Assembly: GCA_004556655.1 (NCBI GenBank)
Contig: SFGF01000011.1
Coordinates: forward strand, 1 to 60,286
Reading direction: 5' to 3'
DNA from: Lachnospiraceae bacterium
Lineage (GTDB): Bacteria > Bacillota > Clostridia > Lachnospirales > Lachnospiraceae
Length of the DNA: 60,286 nucleotides
The notes under the pieces were generated by a model. It did not search any database and was not told the origin of the DNA. It saw only the letters and a program-made list of their open reading frames with translations. Positions 17,107-26,292 of this stretch are shown in pieces; the first letter of the stretch is position 1; the number at the start of each line of letters is the position of its first letter. Position numbers and translations under genes: made by a program.

Positions 17107-18501
17107 ATGGAAAACCGTAAGGTCAGAATGAACAACGCAACCAATCTTCTGGAACTGGAAGAGCACATGTATCCATTGGTAGATGTTAAAACACCAAATG
17201 TGTTTCGCAATCTGTTTCCTTATAGCGATGTGCCAAAGATCGCATTCAATGACCGTATCGTTCCGCATCATATGCCAAACGATATCTGGATTACAGACAC
17301 AACGTTTCGGGATGGTCAGCAATCCCGTGCGCCGTATACCACAGAACAGATTGTAACAATCTATGATTATCTTCACAAACTTGGCGGACCTAATGGAAAA
17401 ATCCGTCAAAGTGAATTTTTCTTGTATAGCAAAAAAGACAGAGATGCTGTATATAAATGTCTGGAACGAGGATACAAATTTCCAGAAGTCACCAGTTGGA
17501 TTCGTGCAAATAAAAAGGATTTCGAGCTTGTGAAAGAGATCGGACTGAAAGAGACCGGTATTCTTGTAAGCTGCTCGGATTATCATATTTTCTATAAAAT
17601 GAAAATGACCCGCCGGGAGGCTATGGAACATTATCTGAATATAGTAAGAGAATGTCTGGAACAGGGAATTAGTCCCCGCTGTCATCTGGAGGATATCACC
17701 AGAGCTGATATTTACGGATATGTAATCCCGTTCTGTATGGAACTTATGAAATTGATGGAATGGTATCAGATACCGATTAAAGTTCGCTGCTGTGATACCA
17801 TGGGATATGGTGTCAATTATCCGGGTGCTGTGATTCCCCGTTCGGTTCAGGGAATCATTTATGGTCTGATGCATCATGCAGGTGTTCCCTGCGAAATGAT
17901 TGAATGGCATGGACATAATGATTTCTACAAGGCGGTAAGTAATTCTACCACAGCATGGCTTTACGGGTGCAGCGGTATCAACACCTCTCTGTTTGGTATC
18001 GGTGAAAGGACCGGCAATACTCCTCTGGAAGCCATGGTATTTGAATATGCTCAGCTGAAGGGAAGTCTGGACGGTATGGATACCACTGTAATCACAGAAC
18101 TTGCTGAGTATTATGAAAAAGAAATCGGATATAAAATACCGGAAAGGACTCCTTTTGTAGGTAAGAATTTTAATATCACCCGTGCCGGTATTCATGCAGA
18201 CGGTCTCTTAAAAAATGAAGAAATCTATAATATTTTTGATACCGACAAGTTCCTGAAACGACCGCCAAGAGTAGCCGTATCCAATACTTCGGGACTGGCG
18301 GGAATTGCTCACTGGATCAATACCTATTATCAGCTGAAAAATGACAAACAAGTTGACAAAAACAGCGAACTGGTGACACTAGTAAAATCCTGGATAGATG
18401 GCGAATATGAAGAGGGGCGTGTCACATGCCTGACAGATGAGGAGTTGGAAACAGTTATCAATGAAACATGTACACGCCTTGGTATTACACTTGGCGAGTA
18501 G
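17107..18501 (+). CDS. Re-type citrate synthase-like protein (isopropylmalate/homocitrate synthase family)
   Basis: The protein belongs to the DRE-TIM metallolyase superfamily: it has the DTTFRDGQQSR signature and a later HGHNDF metal-binding motif. At 464 residues it lacks the C-terminal leucine-regulatory domain of LeuA. In Clostridium kluyveri a homologue of this type is the Re-face citrate synthase, condensing acetyl-CoA and oxaloacetate. The icd gene in the same cluster supports citrate synthesis for 2-oxoglutarate and glutamate. Isopropylmalate or homocitrate synthase remains possible, but no leu or lys genes are near. GAGGAGGAG precedes the ATG at 17107. No aconitase gene lies in the cluster. 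Confidence 0.75.
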   Translation: MENRKVRMNNATNLLELEEHMYPLVDVKTPNVFRNLFPYSDVPKIAFNDRIVPHHMPNDIWITDTTFRDGQQSRAPYTTEQIVTIYDYLHKLGGPNGKIRQSEFFLYSKKDRDAVYKCLERGYKFPEVTSWIRANKKDFELVKEIGLKETGILVSCSDYHIFYKMKMTRREAMEHYLNIVRECLEQGISPRCHLEDITRADIYGYVIPFCMELMKLMEWYQIPIKVRCCDTMGYGVNYPGAVIPRSVQGIIYGLMHHAGVPCEMIEWHGHNDFYKAVSNSTTAWLYGCSGINTSLFGIGERTGNTPLEAMVFEYAQLKGSLDGMDTTVITELAEYYEKEIGYKIPERTPFVGKNFNITRAGIHADGLLKNEEIYNIFDTDKFLKRPPRVAVSNTSGLAGIAHWINTYYQLKNDKQVDKNSELVTLVKSWIDGEYEEGRVTCLTDEELETVINETCTRLGITLGE

Positions 18502-18515
18502 AAAGGCGGTAAAGC

Positions 18516-19190
18516 ATGACAACGCAAAAGTCTTCTCTGAGGGATCAGGTATTTCAGAAGCTGAGAAGTGATATTTTAAGCGGGAGATATCAGCCCGGTG
18601 ATGAACTGGTGGAAAGTACCGTTGGAAAAGAACTGGGAGTAAGCAGAACACCTGTCAGAGAAGCCATCAGGCAATTGGAACTGGAGGGACTGGTAGACCT
18701 GATTCCCAACAAAGGTACGATTGTAAATGGGATTTCCGCAAAAGATGTGAGAGATATTTACAGTATCCGCTCCAAACTGGAGGGACTCTGCGCCGGATGG
18801 GCGGCAAAATATCGCACCGAAAAAGAACTGGAACAGTTGGAAGAAACCGTCTATCTTTCCAAGTATCATGCTCAGAAAGAGCATTATGAGCAGGTTTTTG
18901 AACTGGACAGCCGTTTCCATGAAATTCTTTATGAAGCATCTCACAGTAAGATTCTGGCACATACGCTGAGTGATTTTCATCAGTATGTGCAAAAAGCCAG
19001 AAAGTTATCCATTACCAGCAGAGTACGTTCCAAAAAAAGTAATGAGGAACACGAAATGATACTGGAAGCAGTCAGAGCCGGCGATGAAAAAAGAGCAGAA
19101 GAACTGGCAACGCAGCATATTTTGAACACTATTAGTAATCTGGAACAATGTGGTATAGAAAAAGCACTGACTCCGGAAAATAAAAAATAA
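18516..19190 (+). CDS. GntR-family transcriptional regulator with FCD domain
   Basis: The 224-residue product has an N-terminal winged helix (LRSDILSGRYQPGDEL, then GVSRTPVREAIRQLELEGLV) and an all-helical C-terminal FCD effector domain. In it DSRFHEILYEASHS and a late His supply likely metal or carboxylate ligands. FCD regulators commonly sense organic acids such as citrate, lactate or pyruvate. It lies 14 bp after the synthase and before icd, so it probably controls this cluster, perhaps through the palindrome at 17010-17021. The effector is unknown. Confidence 0.88.
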   Translation: MTTQKSSLRDQVFQKLRSDILSGRYQPGDELVESTVGKELGVSRTPVREAIRQLELEGLVDLIPNKGTIVNGISAKDVRDIYSIRSKLEGLCAGWAAKYRTEKELEQLEETVYLSKYHAQKEHYEQVFELDSRFHEILYEASHSKILAHTLSDFHQYVQKARKLSITSRVRSKKSNEEHEMILEAVRAGDEKRAEELATQHILNTISNLEQCGIEKALTPENKK

Positions 19191-19246
19191 TAGTATGTAA
19201 CTCTTAACCAAGCAGCAGTAAACGACAGTAGAAAGAGAGGAAAATT

Positions 19247-20452
19247 ATGAAGAAAATTGTAATGCAGACACCTTTAGTTGAGATGGATGGAGATGAGATG
19301 ACCAGAGTTCTCTGGCAGATGATAAAGGATGAATTAATTCTTCCATTTGTCGAACTGAATACAGAGTATTATGACCTGGGGCTTGTTCACAGAAATGAGA
19401 CCAATGATCAGGTAACTGTTGACGCAGCCAATGCTACAAAAAAATACGGTGTAGCTGTAAAGTGTGCAACGATCACACCAAACGCTGCAAGAGTAAAAGA
19501 ATATAGTCTGAAAGAAATGTATAAAAGTCCCAATGGTACGATCCGTGCTATGCTTGACGGAACAGTGTTCAGAGCACCAATTGTTGTAAAAGGAATTGAA
19601 CCATGTGTGAAAAACTGGAAGAAACCCATCACTCTGGCACGTCATGCGTATGGGGATGTATATAAAAATACAGAAATGAAAATCCCGGGACCGGGAAAAG
19701 TGGAACTGGTATATACATCTGAAGATGGTACAGAGACCCGCGAATTGGTACATGAATTTAAAGGACCGGGAATTGCCCAGGGCATGCATAACCTGAATGA
19801 TTCTATTGAAAGTTTTGCAAGAAGTTGTTTTTCCTTTGCTTTGGATACCAAACAGGATCTATGGTTTGCAACAAAAGATACCATTTCCAAAAAATATGAT
19901 CATACATTCAAAGACATTTTCCAGGAAATCTTTGATGCAGAATATAAGGAAAAATATGAAGAAGCCGGTATCACTTATTTCTACACTCTGATTGATGATG
20001 CGGTTGCCCGTGTTATGAAAGCAGAAGGCGGCTTCATCTGGGCATGCAAAAACTATGACGGCGATGTTATGAGTGATATGGTGTCTTCTGCCTTCGGGTC
20101 CCTTGCCATGATGACATCTGTTCTTGTATCTCCTCATGGATACTATGAATACGAAGCAGCTCACGGTACTGTACAGAGACATTATTACAAACATTTGAAA
20201 GGTGAAGAGACATCCACAAACTCCGTCGCTACTATCTTTGCATGGACAGGTGCACTGAGAAAAAGAGGGGAACTGGATGGAAATAAAGAACTGATGGAAT
20301 TTGCAGATAAACTGGAAAAAGCAACCATCTCTACCATTGAATCCGGAAAGATGACAAAAGATCTGGCACTGATCACATCTCTGAAAAAACCGGAAGTACT
20401 AAACAGCCAGGACTTTATCAAAGCAATACGCAGCACACTGGAAAGCATGTAA
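19247..20452 (+). CDS. icd: NADP-dependent isocitrate dehydrogenase
   Basis: Oxidatively decarboxylates isocitrate to 2-oxoglutarate. The 401-residue protein is of the type related to eukaryotic NADP-IDH, with the start MQTPLVEMDGDEMTRVLWQ and the substrate segment KSPNGTIRAMLDGTVFR. The metal/cofactor region includes DDAVARVMKAEGGFIWACKN, and EAAHGTVQRH gives the NADP-type HGTVxRH signature. AGAGAGGA precedes the ATG. Together with the upstream citrate-synthase-like gene it forms an oxidative branch to glutamate. It ends before cruciform repeat copy 2. Confidence 0.95.
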   Translation: MKKIVMQTPLVEMDGDEMTRVLWQMIKDELILPFVELNTEYYDLGLVHRNETNDQVTVDAANATKKYGVAVKCATITPNAARVKEYSLKEMYKSPNGTIRAMLDGTVFRAPIVVKGIEPCVKNWKKPITLARHAYGDVYKNTEMKIPGPGKVELVYTSEDGTETRELVHEFKGPGIAQGMHNLNDSIESFARSCFSFALDTKQDLWFATKDTISKKYDHTFKDIFQEIFDAEYKEKYEEAGITYFYTLIDDAVARVMKAEGGFIWACKNYDGDVMSDMVSSAFGSLAMMTSVLVSPHGYYEYEAAHGTVQRHYYKHLKGEETSTNSVATIFAWTGALRKRGELDGNKELMEFADKLEKATISTIESGKMTKDLALITSLKKPEVLNSQDFIKAIRSTLESM

Positions 20453-20507
20453 TTTTATTGTGTATTTTTGATTAACATAGCGAAGCTGAAGATAATCTGT
20501 TTTGTTT

Positions 20508-20635
20508 CAGTGGTCAAGCCGTTCCCCTTCAGCTAACTGTTTACGCAGACTTAGGCGCGACGGCTCTCCGGAGCGTCTTAGTCGGAGTTAACAGTTAGCT
20601 GAAGGGGAGTGACCTGTCTCTTAGAGGAACCACTG
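20508..20635. repeat. Cruciform repeat, copy 2 (convergent intergenic region)
   Basis: An outer stem (CAGTGGT 20508-20514, ACCACTG 20629-20635) and a perfect 18-bp inner stem (20524-20541 with 20590-20607) enclose the 50-bp core at 20541-20590. That core is identical to the core of copy 1. The outer arms are unrelated in sequence to those of copy 1, yet still palindromic. The element lies between the convergent ends of icd and the ABC-F gene and fills their 215-bp gap. Confidence 0.85.
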
Positions 20636-20667
20636 TATTGGAAGCCCTGCTTTTCACGGAATAATTA

Positions 20668-22575
20668 TTATGCCAGTTCCTCCCACTTTTCATAGAGTTC
20701 TTCCAGTTTTTCAGCAATTTCTGCTTTTTCCTTAGAAAGTCTTACACATTCTGCCACATTAACTGCGGTTTCCGGCTGATTCATTTCTTCATCAATTTCC
20801 TTATCTCTGGTTTCCAGACGTTCAATCTCTGCTTCCGTCTTTTTTAGATCATTTTCCCTCTTGCGAAGGCGTGCCTGTTCTTCTTTTTTCTGCATCCAGT
20901 CTTGTTTATTGGAAGAGGCAGTCTGTTGTTCTTCCAATTTTTCAGCTTCCGGAGCATAAATCTGTGTCAATTCTTCTTTCTTTTCCAGATAATAATCGTA
21001 ATTACCGATATAATTTACCATAGACTGATTCGTCAGATCCAAAATTCTGGTAGCCGTCTGGTTAATAAAATAGCGGTCATGAGATACATAAAGCAGTGTT
21101 CCGGTGTAGCTGTTCAGAGCATTTTCGAGAATTTCCTTGGAAACAATATCCAAATGATTGGTAGGCTCATCCAGAATCAGAAAGTTCGCTTCCGAGAGCA
21201 TTAGCTTAGCCAGTGATACCCGACCACGTTCACCACCACTCAGTGTTTTGATCTGTTGAAATACATCATCTCCGGTGAAAAGAAAAGCTGCCAGTACATT
21301 ACGGATCTCCGTATTCGTCAGATAGGGATAGGTATCGGACATTTCCTCAAACACGGTTTTTTCCATATCCAGAACATGATGCTCCTGATCATAGTATCCG
21401 ATCTGCACTTTACTTCCCAGCTCAAATTCCCCATCATCCGGAAGAATTAAACCGTTCAGTATTTTCAAAAGAGTAGTTTTTCCTGTTCCGTTCGCACCGA
21501 TAATGGCAACACGTTCCCCACGTTTAATGGAAAAATCAACATTTGAAAAAAGCTGCTGATTGGGAAATGCTTTTGATAATCCGGTTACCGTCAGTACATC
21601 GTTACCACTGATGATACGTGGGGAAAGAGTGAGACGCATCTCGGAATTATCTTCCACAGGCTTATCAAGGACTTCCATTTTATCTAACATTTTTTCACGG
21701 CTTTCCGCTCGTTTAATGGATTTTTCACGGTTAAAGGATTTGAGTTTTGCGATTACTTCTTCCTGATGTTTGATTTCCTGCTGCTGATTCAGCCAGGCTT
21801 TGTACTGTGCTTCACGAATCATTGCTTTTTTCTGTGCGTAAGCAGAATAATTCCCCATAAACATCCGTACATTACCATGATCAATCTCTACGATCTTTGT
21901 AACTACTTTATCCAGAAAATACCGGTCATGGGATACGATAAATACAGCACCTTTGTAATTCACAAGATAATTTTCCAGCCATGCAATAGAATCCATATCC
22001 AAATGGTTGGTAGGCTCATCCAGAAGGATAATATCCGGATTAGAGATAAGTAGACGTCCCAGTGCCACGCGGGTTTTTTGACCTCCGGACAGGGTATCCA
22101 CAGATTTTGAAAACTCTTCCTCTGTAAATCCCAGACCTTTCAATACACCGGTTACCTCACTGCGGCATGCATAACCATTCTCCAGTTCAAACTGATGTGT
22201 AAGACGGGAGTAGTCGGAGAGAAGAACATCCAGTTCTCTGCCGGTTACGGTTTTCATTCTTTTCTCCATGGAGCGGATTTTTTCCTCCATATCAAGAATA
22301 TATTGTTTAACATCCAGAAGCTCATCATAGATGGAACGGCCACTTTTCAGTTCCTGATGCTGTGCCAGATAACCGATGGTTTTTCCGCGGGAAATAATAA
22401 CTTCTCCTGAATCAGCGGTCATTTCCTGCATAATAATTTTCAGGAGCGTGGATTTACCGGCACCGTTCGGTCCGATCAGCGCAGCTTTCTCCCTTTCCTC
22501 CAGATGAAAAGAAGCATTTTTCAGTATTTCATTGACACCAAATGATTTATTGATATTCTGACATGATAAAATCAT
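20668..22575 (-). CDS. ABC-F family ATPase (YdiF-like)
   Basis: A soluble protein of 635 residues with two ABC cassettes and no membrane segments. The first has Walker A GPNGAGKST and signature LSGGQKTRVALGRLL; the second has GANGTGKTT and LSGGERGRVSLAKLM. Both have Walker B LLDEPTNHLD or LILDEPTNHLD. The interdomain linker is charged, and the C-terminus is a coiled coil (about 550-635). ABC-F proteins bind the ribosomal E site; some rescue stalled ribosomes and others confer antibiotic protection. The C-terminal coiled coil favours a housekeeping YdiF/Uup-like role. It is divergent from rex. Confidence 0.9.
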   Translation of the reverse strand: MILSCQNINKSFGVNEILKNASFHLEEREKAALIGPNGAGKSTLLKIIMQEMTADSGEVIISRGKTIGYLAQHQELKSGRSIYDELLDVKQYILDMEEKIRSMEKRMKTVTGRELDVLLSDYSRLTHQFELENGYACRSEVTGVLKGLGFTEEEFSKSVDTLSGGQKTRVALGRLLISNPDIILLDEPTNHLDMDSIAWLENYLVNYKGAVFIVSHDRYFLDKVVTKIVEIDHGNVRMFMGNYSAYAQKKAMIREAQYKAWLNQQQEIKHQEEVIAKLKSFNREKSIKRAESREKMLDKMEVLDKPVEDNSEMRLTLSPRIISGNDVLTVTGLSKAFPNQQLFSNVDFSIKRGERVAIIGANGTGKTTLLKILNGLILPDDGEFELGSKVQIGYYDQEHHVLDMEKTVFEEMSDTYPYLTNTEIRNVLAAFLFTGDDVFQQIKTLSGGERGRVSLAKLMLSEANFLILDEPTNHLDIVSKEILENALNSYTGTLLYVSHDRYFINQTATRILDLTNQSMVNYIGNYDYYLEKKEELTQIYAPEAEKLEEQQTASSNKQDWMQKKEEQARLRKRENDLKKTEAEIERLETRDKEIDEEMNQPETAVNVAECVRLSKEKAEIAEKLEELYEKWEELA

Positions 22576-22700
22576 GTGTATCCTCCTTTTACCATACTTG
22601 CTGTGGTATATGAGACAGCTTTGATGATATCGTTATCTCGTATAATTATACATAAATTTATAAATTCCGCAAGAAAAACCGGAGAAAATGCTAACTTTAT

Positions 22701-22729
22701 TTGACATTGTTTTCTCATTTTAATATAAT
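22701..22729 (+). promoter_or_regulatory. Promoter of rex
   Basis: TTGACA (22701-22706) and TATAAT (22724-22729) are spaced 17 bp apart, ending 32 bp before the GTG start. I see no clear Rex operator (TTGTGA-type inverted repeat) here. Confidence 0.75.
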
Positions 22730-22761
22730 AAAGGATAGTAAGTAGCAGGAGGCGTACAGAC

Positions 22762-23415
22762 GTGGAGGAAAAAGATATTTCCCGGGCTGTCATAAAGCGC
22801 CTGCCAAGATATTACAGATATCTGGGAGAGTTGATGGATGATGGAGTCGAGAGGATTTCATCGAACGAATTGAGCGGCAGGATGAAAGTTACCGCTTCAC
22901 AGATTCGTCAGGATCTGAATAATTTTGGCGGTTTTGGACAGCAGGGCTATGGGTACAATGTAAAATATCTCCATTCGGAGATAGCAAAAATATTGGGGTT
23001 GGATAAAAGTCATAATATGATTATTCTGGGTGCCGGTAATCTTGGACAGGCACTTGCAAATTATACGCAATTTGAAAAGCAGGGCTTCAAGCTGATAGGT
23101 ATATTCGATGTAAATCCTGTGCTGAAAGGCGTTTCCGTCAGAGGCATTGAGATTCGCATGGCGGATGAACTCCCGGAATTTATACAGACACATCAGGTGG
23201 AGATTGCAACACTTACTCTTCCAAAGTCAAAAGCTTTGGAGATGGCAAAAGTGTTGGTTGACAACGGTGTCAAGGCCATCTGGAATTTCGCCCATACCGA
23301 TCTGAATTTGGCAGTGCCTTCAGATGTGATCGTAGAAAATGTACATCTGTCTGAAAGCCTGATGCGGCTTTCTTATAATCTCAGCCGTTATGAAAAAGAT
23401 CACAAAAAAGAGTAA
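22762..23415 (+). CDS. rex: Redox-sensing transcriptional repressor Rex
   Basis: Rex senses the NADH/NAD+ ratio and represses fermentation and respiration genes when NADH is low. The 217-residue product has an N-terminal winged helix (AVIKRLPRYYRYLGEL, then ASQIRQDLNNFGGFGQQGYG) and a Rossmann domain with GAGNLGQALANY, followed by the C-terminal domain-swap helix. It starts with GTG at 22762 after CAGGAGG. It is followed by nnr across a 10-bp hairpin, so read-through expression of an NAD(P)HX repair gene is plausible and functionally sensible. Confidence 0.96.
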   Translation: MEEKDISRAVIKRLPRYYRYLGELMDDGVERISSNELSGRMKVTASQIRQDLNNFGGFGQQGYGYNVKYLHSEIAKILGLDKSHNMIILGAGNLGQALANYTQFEKQGFKLIGIFDVNPVLKGVSVRGIEIRMADELPEFIQTHQVEIATLTLPKSKALEMAKVLVDNGVKAIWNFAHTDLNLAVPSDVIVENVHLSESLMRLSYNLSRYEKDHKKE

Positions 23416-23421
23416 ATATGG

Positions 23422-23445
23422 GACTGTTGCCGGGAGGCAGCAGTC
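23422..23445 (+). other. Hairpin in the rex-nnr spacer
   Basis: GACTGTTGCC (23422-23431) pairs with GGCAGCAGTC (23436-23445), with one G-U pair and a GGGA loop. No strong T run follows, so it may be a weak attenuator or a processing site rather than a full terminator. Confidence 0.55.
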
Positions 23446-23472
23446 TCTGCTATTTAAAGGAGAAAACAACTA

Positions 23473-24984
23473 ATGAAACAAATTGTTGACGGACAACAGA
23501 TGAAAGAATTGGATTATGAGACGATCCATTCTTACGGTATCCCATCTCTTGTTCTGATGGAACGGGCTTCTCTGGCAGTGACGGAAGTACTGAAAAACGA
23601 GTTTGACACAAAAAAAATTCTGATTGTCTGCGGTTCAGGAAATAATGGAGCAGATGGAATGGCAGCTGCGAGAATCCTTCATCTGGAAGGATATCATGTT
23701 GACCTTTTTCTCGCAGGAAAAATGGAATCTTTTACAGAAGAAGCAGCGATTCAATGGAAGATTGCCGAAAATTATGGTGTTTCTGTTGTCAATAACTTTT
23801 GTCCGAATGAATATACTACTATCGTAGATGCTGTATTTGGAGTCGGACTTTCCAGAGAAATCACCGGGACTTATAAAGAAATATTTGAAAGGATCAATCA
23901 TTCTCGGATACCAGTCCTTGCTGTGGATATTCCTTCCGGAATCTGTGCTGCGACAGGAAATGTGATGGGAATCGCTGTACGTGCTGCTAAAACAGTTACT
24001 TTTGCCTATGGAAAAGCAGGACTTTATCTCTATCCCGGTGCTGCTTATTCCGGTGATATAATTATAAAAGATATTGGCATCTACGGAAAGAAACCGGATG
24101 CGATTCGGGCAATCGATGAGAATGAAGTAAACTGGATACCTAAACGAAAAGCAGACGGAAATAAAGGTACCTTTGGTAAAATATTGATTGCCGCCGGAAG
24201 CAAAAATATGAGCGGAGCAGCTTATTTTACCGCGAAAGCGGCAATGTTGACCGGTGCGGGAATGGTAAAAATCTTTACAGAAGAGAGTAATCGTATCATT
24301 TTACAGCAGTTGTTCCCGGAAGCTATGCTTGTCACCTACTGTCAGGAAGAAGATCCTTCTTCGCTGAACTGTAAGCTGGATGATGCTGCAGACTGGGCAG
24401 ATCTTGCAGTTGTGGGACCGGGAATTGGTAAAAGTGATACGGCACTTTCCATTTTGGAAGCTTTCCTCGAAAAAGATACTTCACAGCCTCTGGTAATCGA
24501 TGCAGATGGCTTGAATCTTCTGGCAGAACATCCGGAAATTCTAAAGGACTGTGTCCGTCCATATATTTTAACTCCTCATATGGGAGAAATGGCACGTCTA
24601 TCAGGATACACGATCTCGCAGCTAAAATCCGAAACACGCAAATGTTTGACTAAGTTACGGGAGCAACTAAAGAATTATACAGATGCAAAACCGGTATTGG
24701 TACTGAAAGATGCCAGAACCATGACTATGACCGATGACAATAAATTTTATTTAAATCTTTCAGGAAACAGTGGAATGGCCACCGCCGGATCCGGAGATGT
24801 TCTGTCAGGTATAATTGCCGGACTTCTGGCACAGGGTCTGGAGCCAGAGAAAGCTGCTCCTCTAGGTGTCTGGCTGCATGGGAAAGCGGGAGATGTGGCA
24901 AAAGAACGGAAAGGGGAACGTTCTATGACTGCCTCCGATCTTATTGAGGCAATCCCTGATTTGTTTATGAAGTTACAGCTGTAA
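23473..24984 (+). CDS. nnr: Bifunctional NAD(P)HX epimerase / ADP-dependent dehydratase
   Basis: Repairs hydrated NADH and NADPH. The 503-residue protein fuses an N-terminal YjeF_N epimerase domain (about 1-215; CGSGNNGADGMAAARIL, VDIPSG) to a C-terminal ribokinase-like dehydratase domain (about 225-503). The latter carries AAGSKNMSGAAYFTAKAA, the segment LTPHMGEMARL and the catalytic-site motif NSGMATAGSGDVLSG near residue 430. AAAGGAG precedes the ATG. It is followed by alr, a common Firmicutes neighbour. In some genomes acpS lies nearby; it is not seen here. Confidence 0.95.
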   Translation: MKQIVDGQQMKELDYETIHSYGIPSLVLMERASLAVTEVLKNEFDTKKILIVCGSGNNGADGMAAARILHLEGYHVDLFLAGKMESFTEEAAIQWKIAENYGVSVVNNFCPNEYTTIVDAVFGVGLSREITGTYKEIFERINHSRIPVLAVDIPSGICAATGNVMGIAVRAAKTVTFAYGKAGLYLYPGAAYSGDIIIKDIGIYGKKPDAIRAIDENEVNWIPKRKADGNKGTFGKILIAAGSKNMSGAAYFTAKAAMLTGAGMVKIFTEESNRIILQQLFPEAMLVTYCQEEDPSSLNCKLDDAADWADLAVVGPGIGKSDTALSILEAFLEKDTSQPLVIDADGLNLLAEHPEILKDCVRPYILTPHMGEMARLSGYTISQLKSETRKCLTKLREQLKNYTDAKPVLVLKDARTMTMTDDNKFYLNLSGNSGMATAGSGDVLSGIIAGLLAQGLEPEKAAPLGVWLHGKAGDVAKERKGERSMTASDLIEAIPDLFMKLQL

Positions 24985-25027
24985 CGCAGGCAAAAATTGT
25001 TTCGTTACAGAAAGGAGAATAATTATT

Positions 25028-26185
25028 ATGATAAAAAAACACGAACGTGTCTGTGCTTCCATAGATTTGGATGCGGTAGAAGAAAACTTTGAAAATATGA
25101 GAAATAATCTCACGCCAGGCACTAAAATGATTGCGGTAGTAAAAGCAGATGCCTACGGGCATGGTGCAGTGCAAATCGCACGTATGATGCAGAAAAAAGA
25201 TTACATTTGGGGATTTGCCACTGCGACAGCAGAAGAGGCAGAAGAACTCAGGGCAAACGGAATCCGTAAACCAATTCTGATTCTCGGTTATGTATTTCCT
25301 GAAGATTATGAAACGCTTGTAAAAAAAGACATTCGTCCGGCAGTATTTACACTTAAGATGGCTGAACAACTTTCTCATGCGGCAGAAAAATTCAACCGGG
25401 TATTGCCGATTCATCTGGCTGTGGATACGGGAATGACGAGAATCGGATTTCGACATCCTCAGGAGAGTCTGGAAGAAATTATACATATCAGCAAGCTTCC
25501 GAATCTGAAAATAGAGGGTATGTTTACTCATTTTGCCAGAGCAGATGAGGCAGATCTTTCATTTGCACAAAAACAGTATGAGACGTATCAGGAATTTGTA
25601 AAACTGATAGAAGAAGCCGGAATTGAAATACCTTTAAAACATTGTAACAATAGTGCAGGAATTCTCTGGCACAGAGAGGGAGACCTGGATGCGGTTCGCC
25701 CAGGTATTACAATTTACGGGGTTTATCCGTCTGATGAAGTGATTAATCCCGGTGTGGAACTAAAACCGGTGATGAGTTTAAAATCTCATATTTCCCACAT
25801 CAAAGAGGTAGAAAAAGGTATTCCTGTAAGTTACGGCGGAACTTTTGTTACTACCCGGGACATGACAAAGATTGCAACGATTCCCGTAGGATACGCAGAC
25901 GGATATCCACGGGGGCTATCCAATAAAGGTTCTGTTTTAATTCATGGACAGAGAGCCCAAATTCTTGGTAGAGTCTGTATGGATCAATTTATGGCAGATG
26001 TAACAGATATTGCAGATGTACAGGCAGGAGATGAGGTAACACTGCTTGGCAAAGATGGAGATGACTGTATTCCGGTAGAAGAACTCTCTCAAATTTCCGG
26101 AAGATTCCCGTATGAATTTTTGTGCTGTATCAGCAAACGGGTTCCACGGGTATATCATTCACAGGATTTGCATTTTCATCTATAG
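25028..26185 (+). CDS. alr: Alanine racemase
   Basis: PLP-dependent cytosolic enzyme that makes D-alanine for peptidoglycan. The N-terminal TIM barrel carries the PLP lysine in AVVKADAYGHG near residue 38. The C-terminal beta domain has VPVSYGGTF-type and VGYADGYPRGLSN segments, then GRVCMDQFMADVT. At 385 residues it is of normal length. AAAGGAG precedes the ATG. The mazF gene follows after about 107 bp, keeping the alr-ndoA neighbourhood of Bacillus but without the antitoxin gene. Confidence 0.96.
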   Translation: MIKKHERVCASIDLDAVEENFENMRNNLTPGTKMIAVVKADAYGHGAVQIARMMQKKDYIWGFATATAEEAEELRANGIRKPILILGYVFPEDYETLVKKDIRPAVFTLKMAEQLSHAAEKFNRVLPIHLAVDTGMTRIGFRHPQESLEEIIHISKLPNLKIEGMFTHFARADEADLSFAQKQYETYQEFVKLIEEAGIEIPLKHCNNSAGILWHREGDLDAVRPGITIYGVYPSDEVINPGVELKPVMSLKSHISHIKEVEKGIPVSYGGTFVTTRDMTKIATIPVGYADGYPRGLSNKGSVLIHGQRAQILGRVCMDQFMADVTDIADVQAGDEVTLLGKDGDDCIPVEELSQISGRFPYEFLCCISKRVPRVYHSQDLHFHL

Positions 26186-26292
26186 ATCCACCGTTCATAA
26201 AACACAAAACATTCGAATACACCTGAGAAATATGGAAATACTGTAGATATCAGGAATTTCTGACAGAACTTAGGAATCGGAGAGTGAATTGT

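Noticed and set aside
17077..18195. Open frame on the minus strand across the Re-citrate-synthase-like gene
   Set aside because: Same reasoning: antisense to a well-supported gene, with no ribosome site and no domain.
22580..22761. Rex operator ahead of rex
   Set aside because: No TTGTGA-N4-type inverted repeat is present; only a plain promoter is seen.
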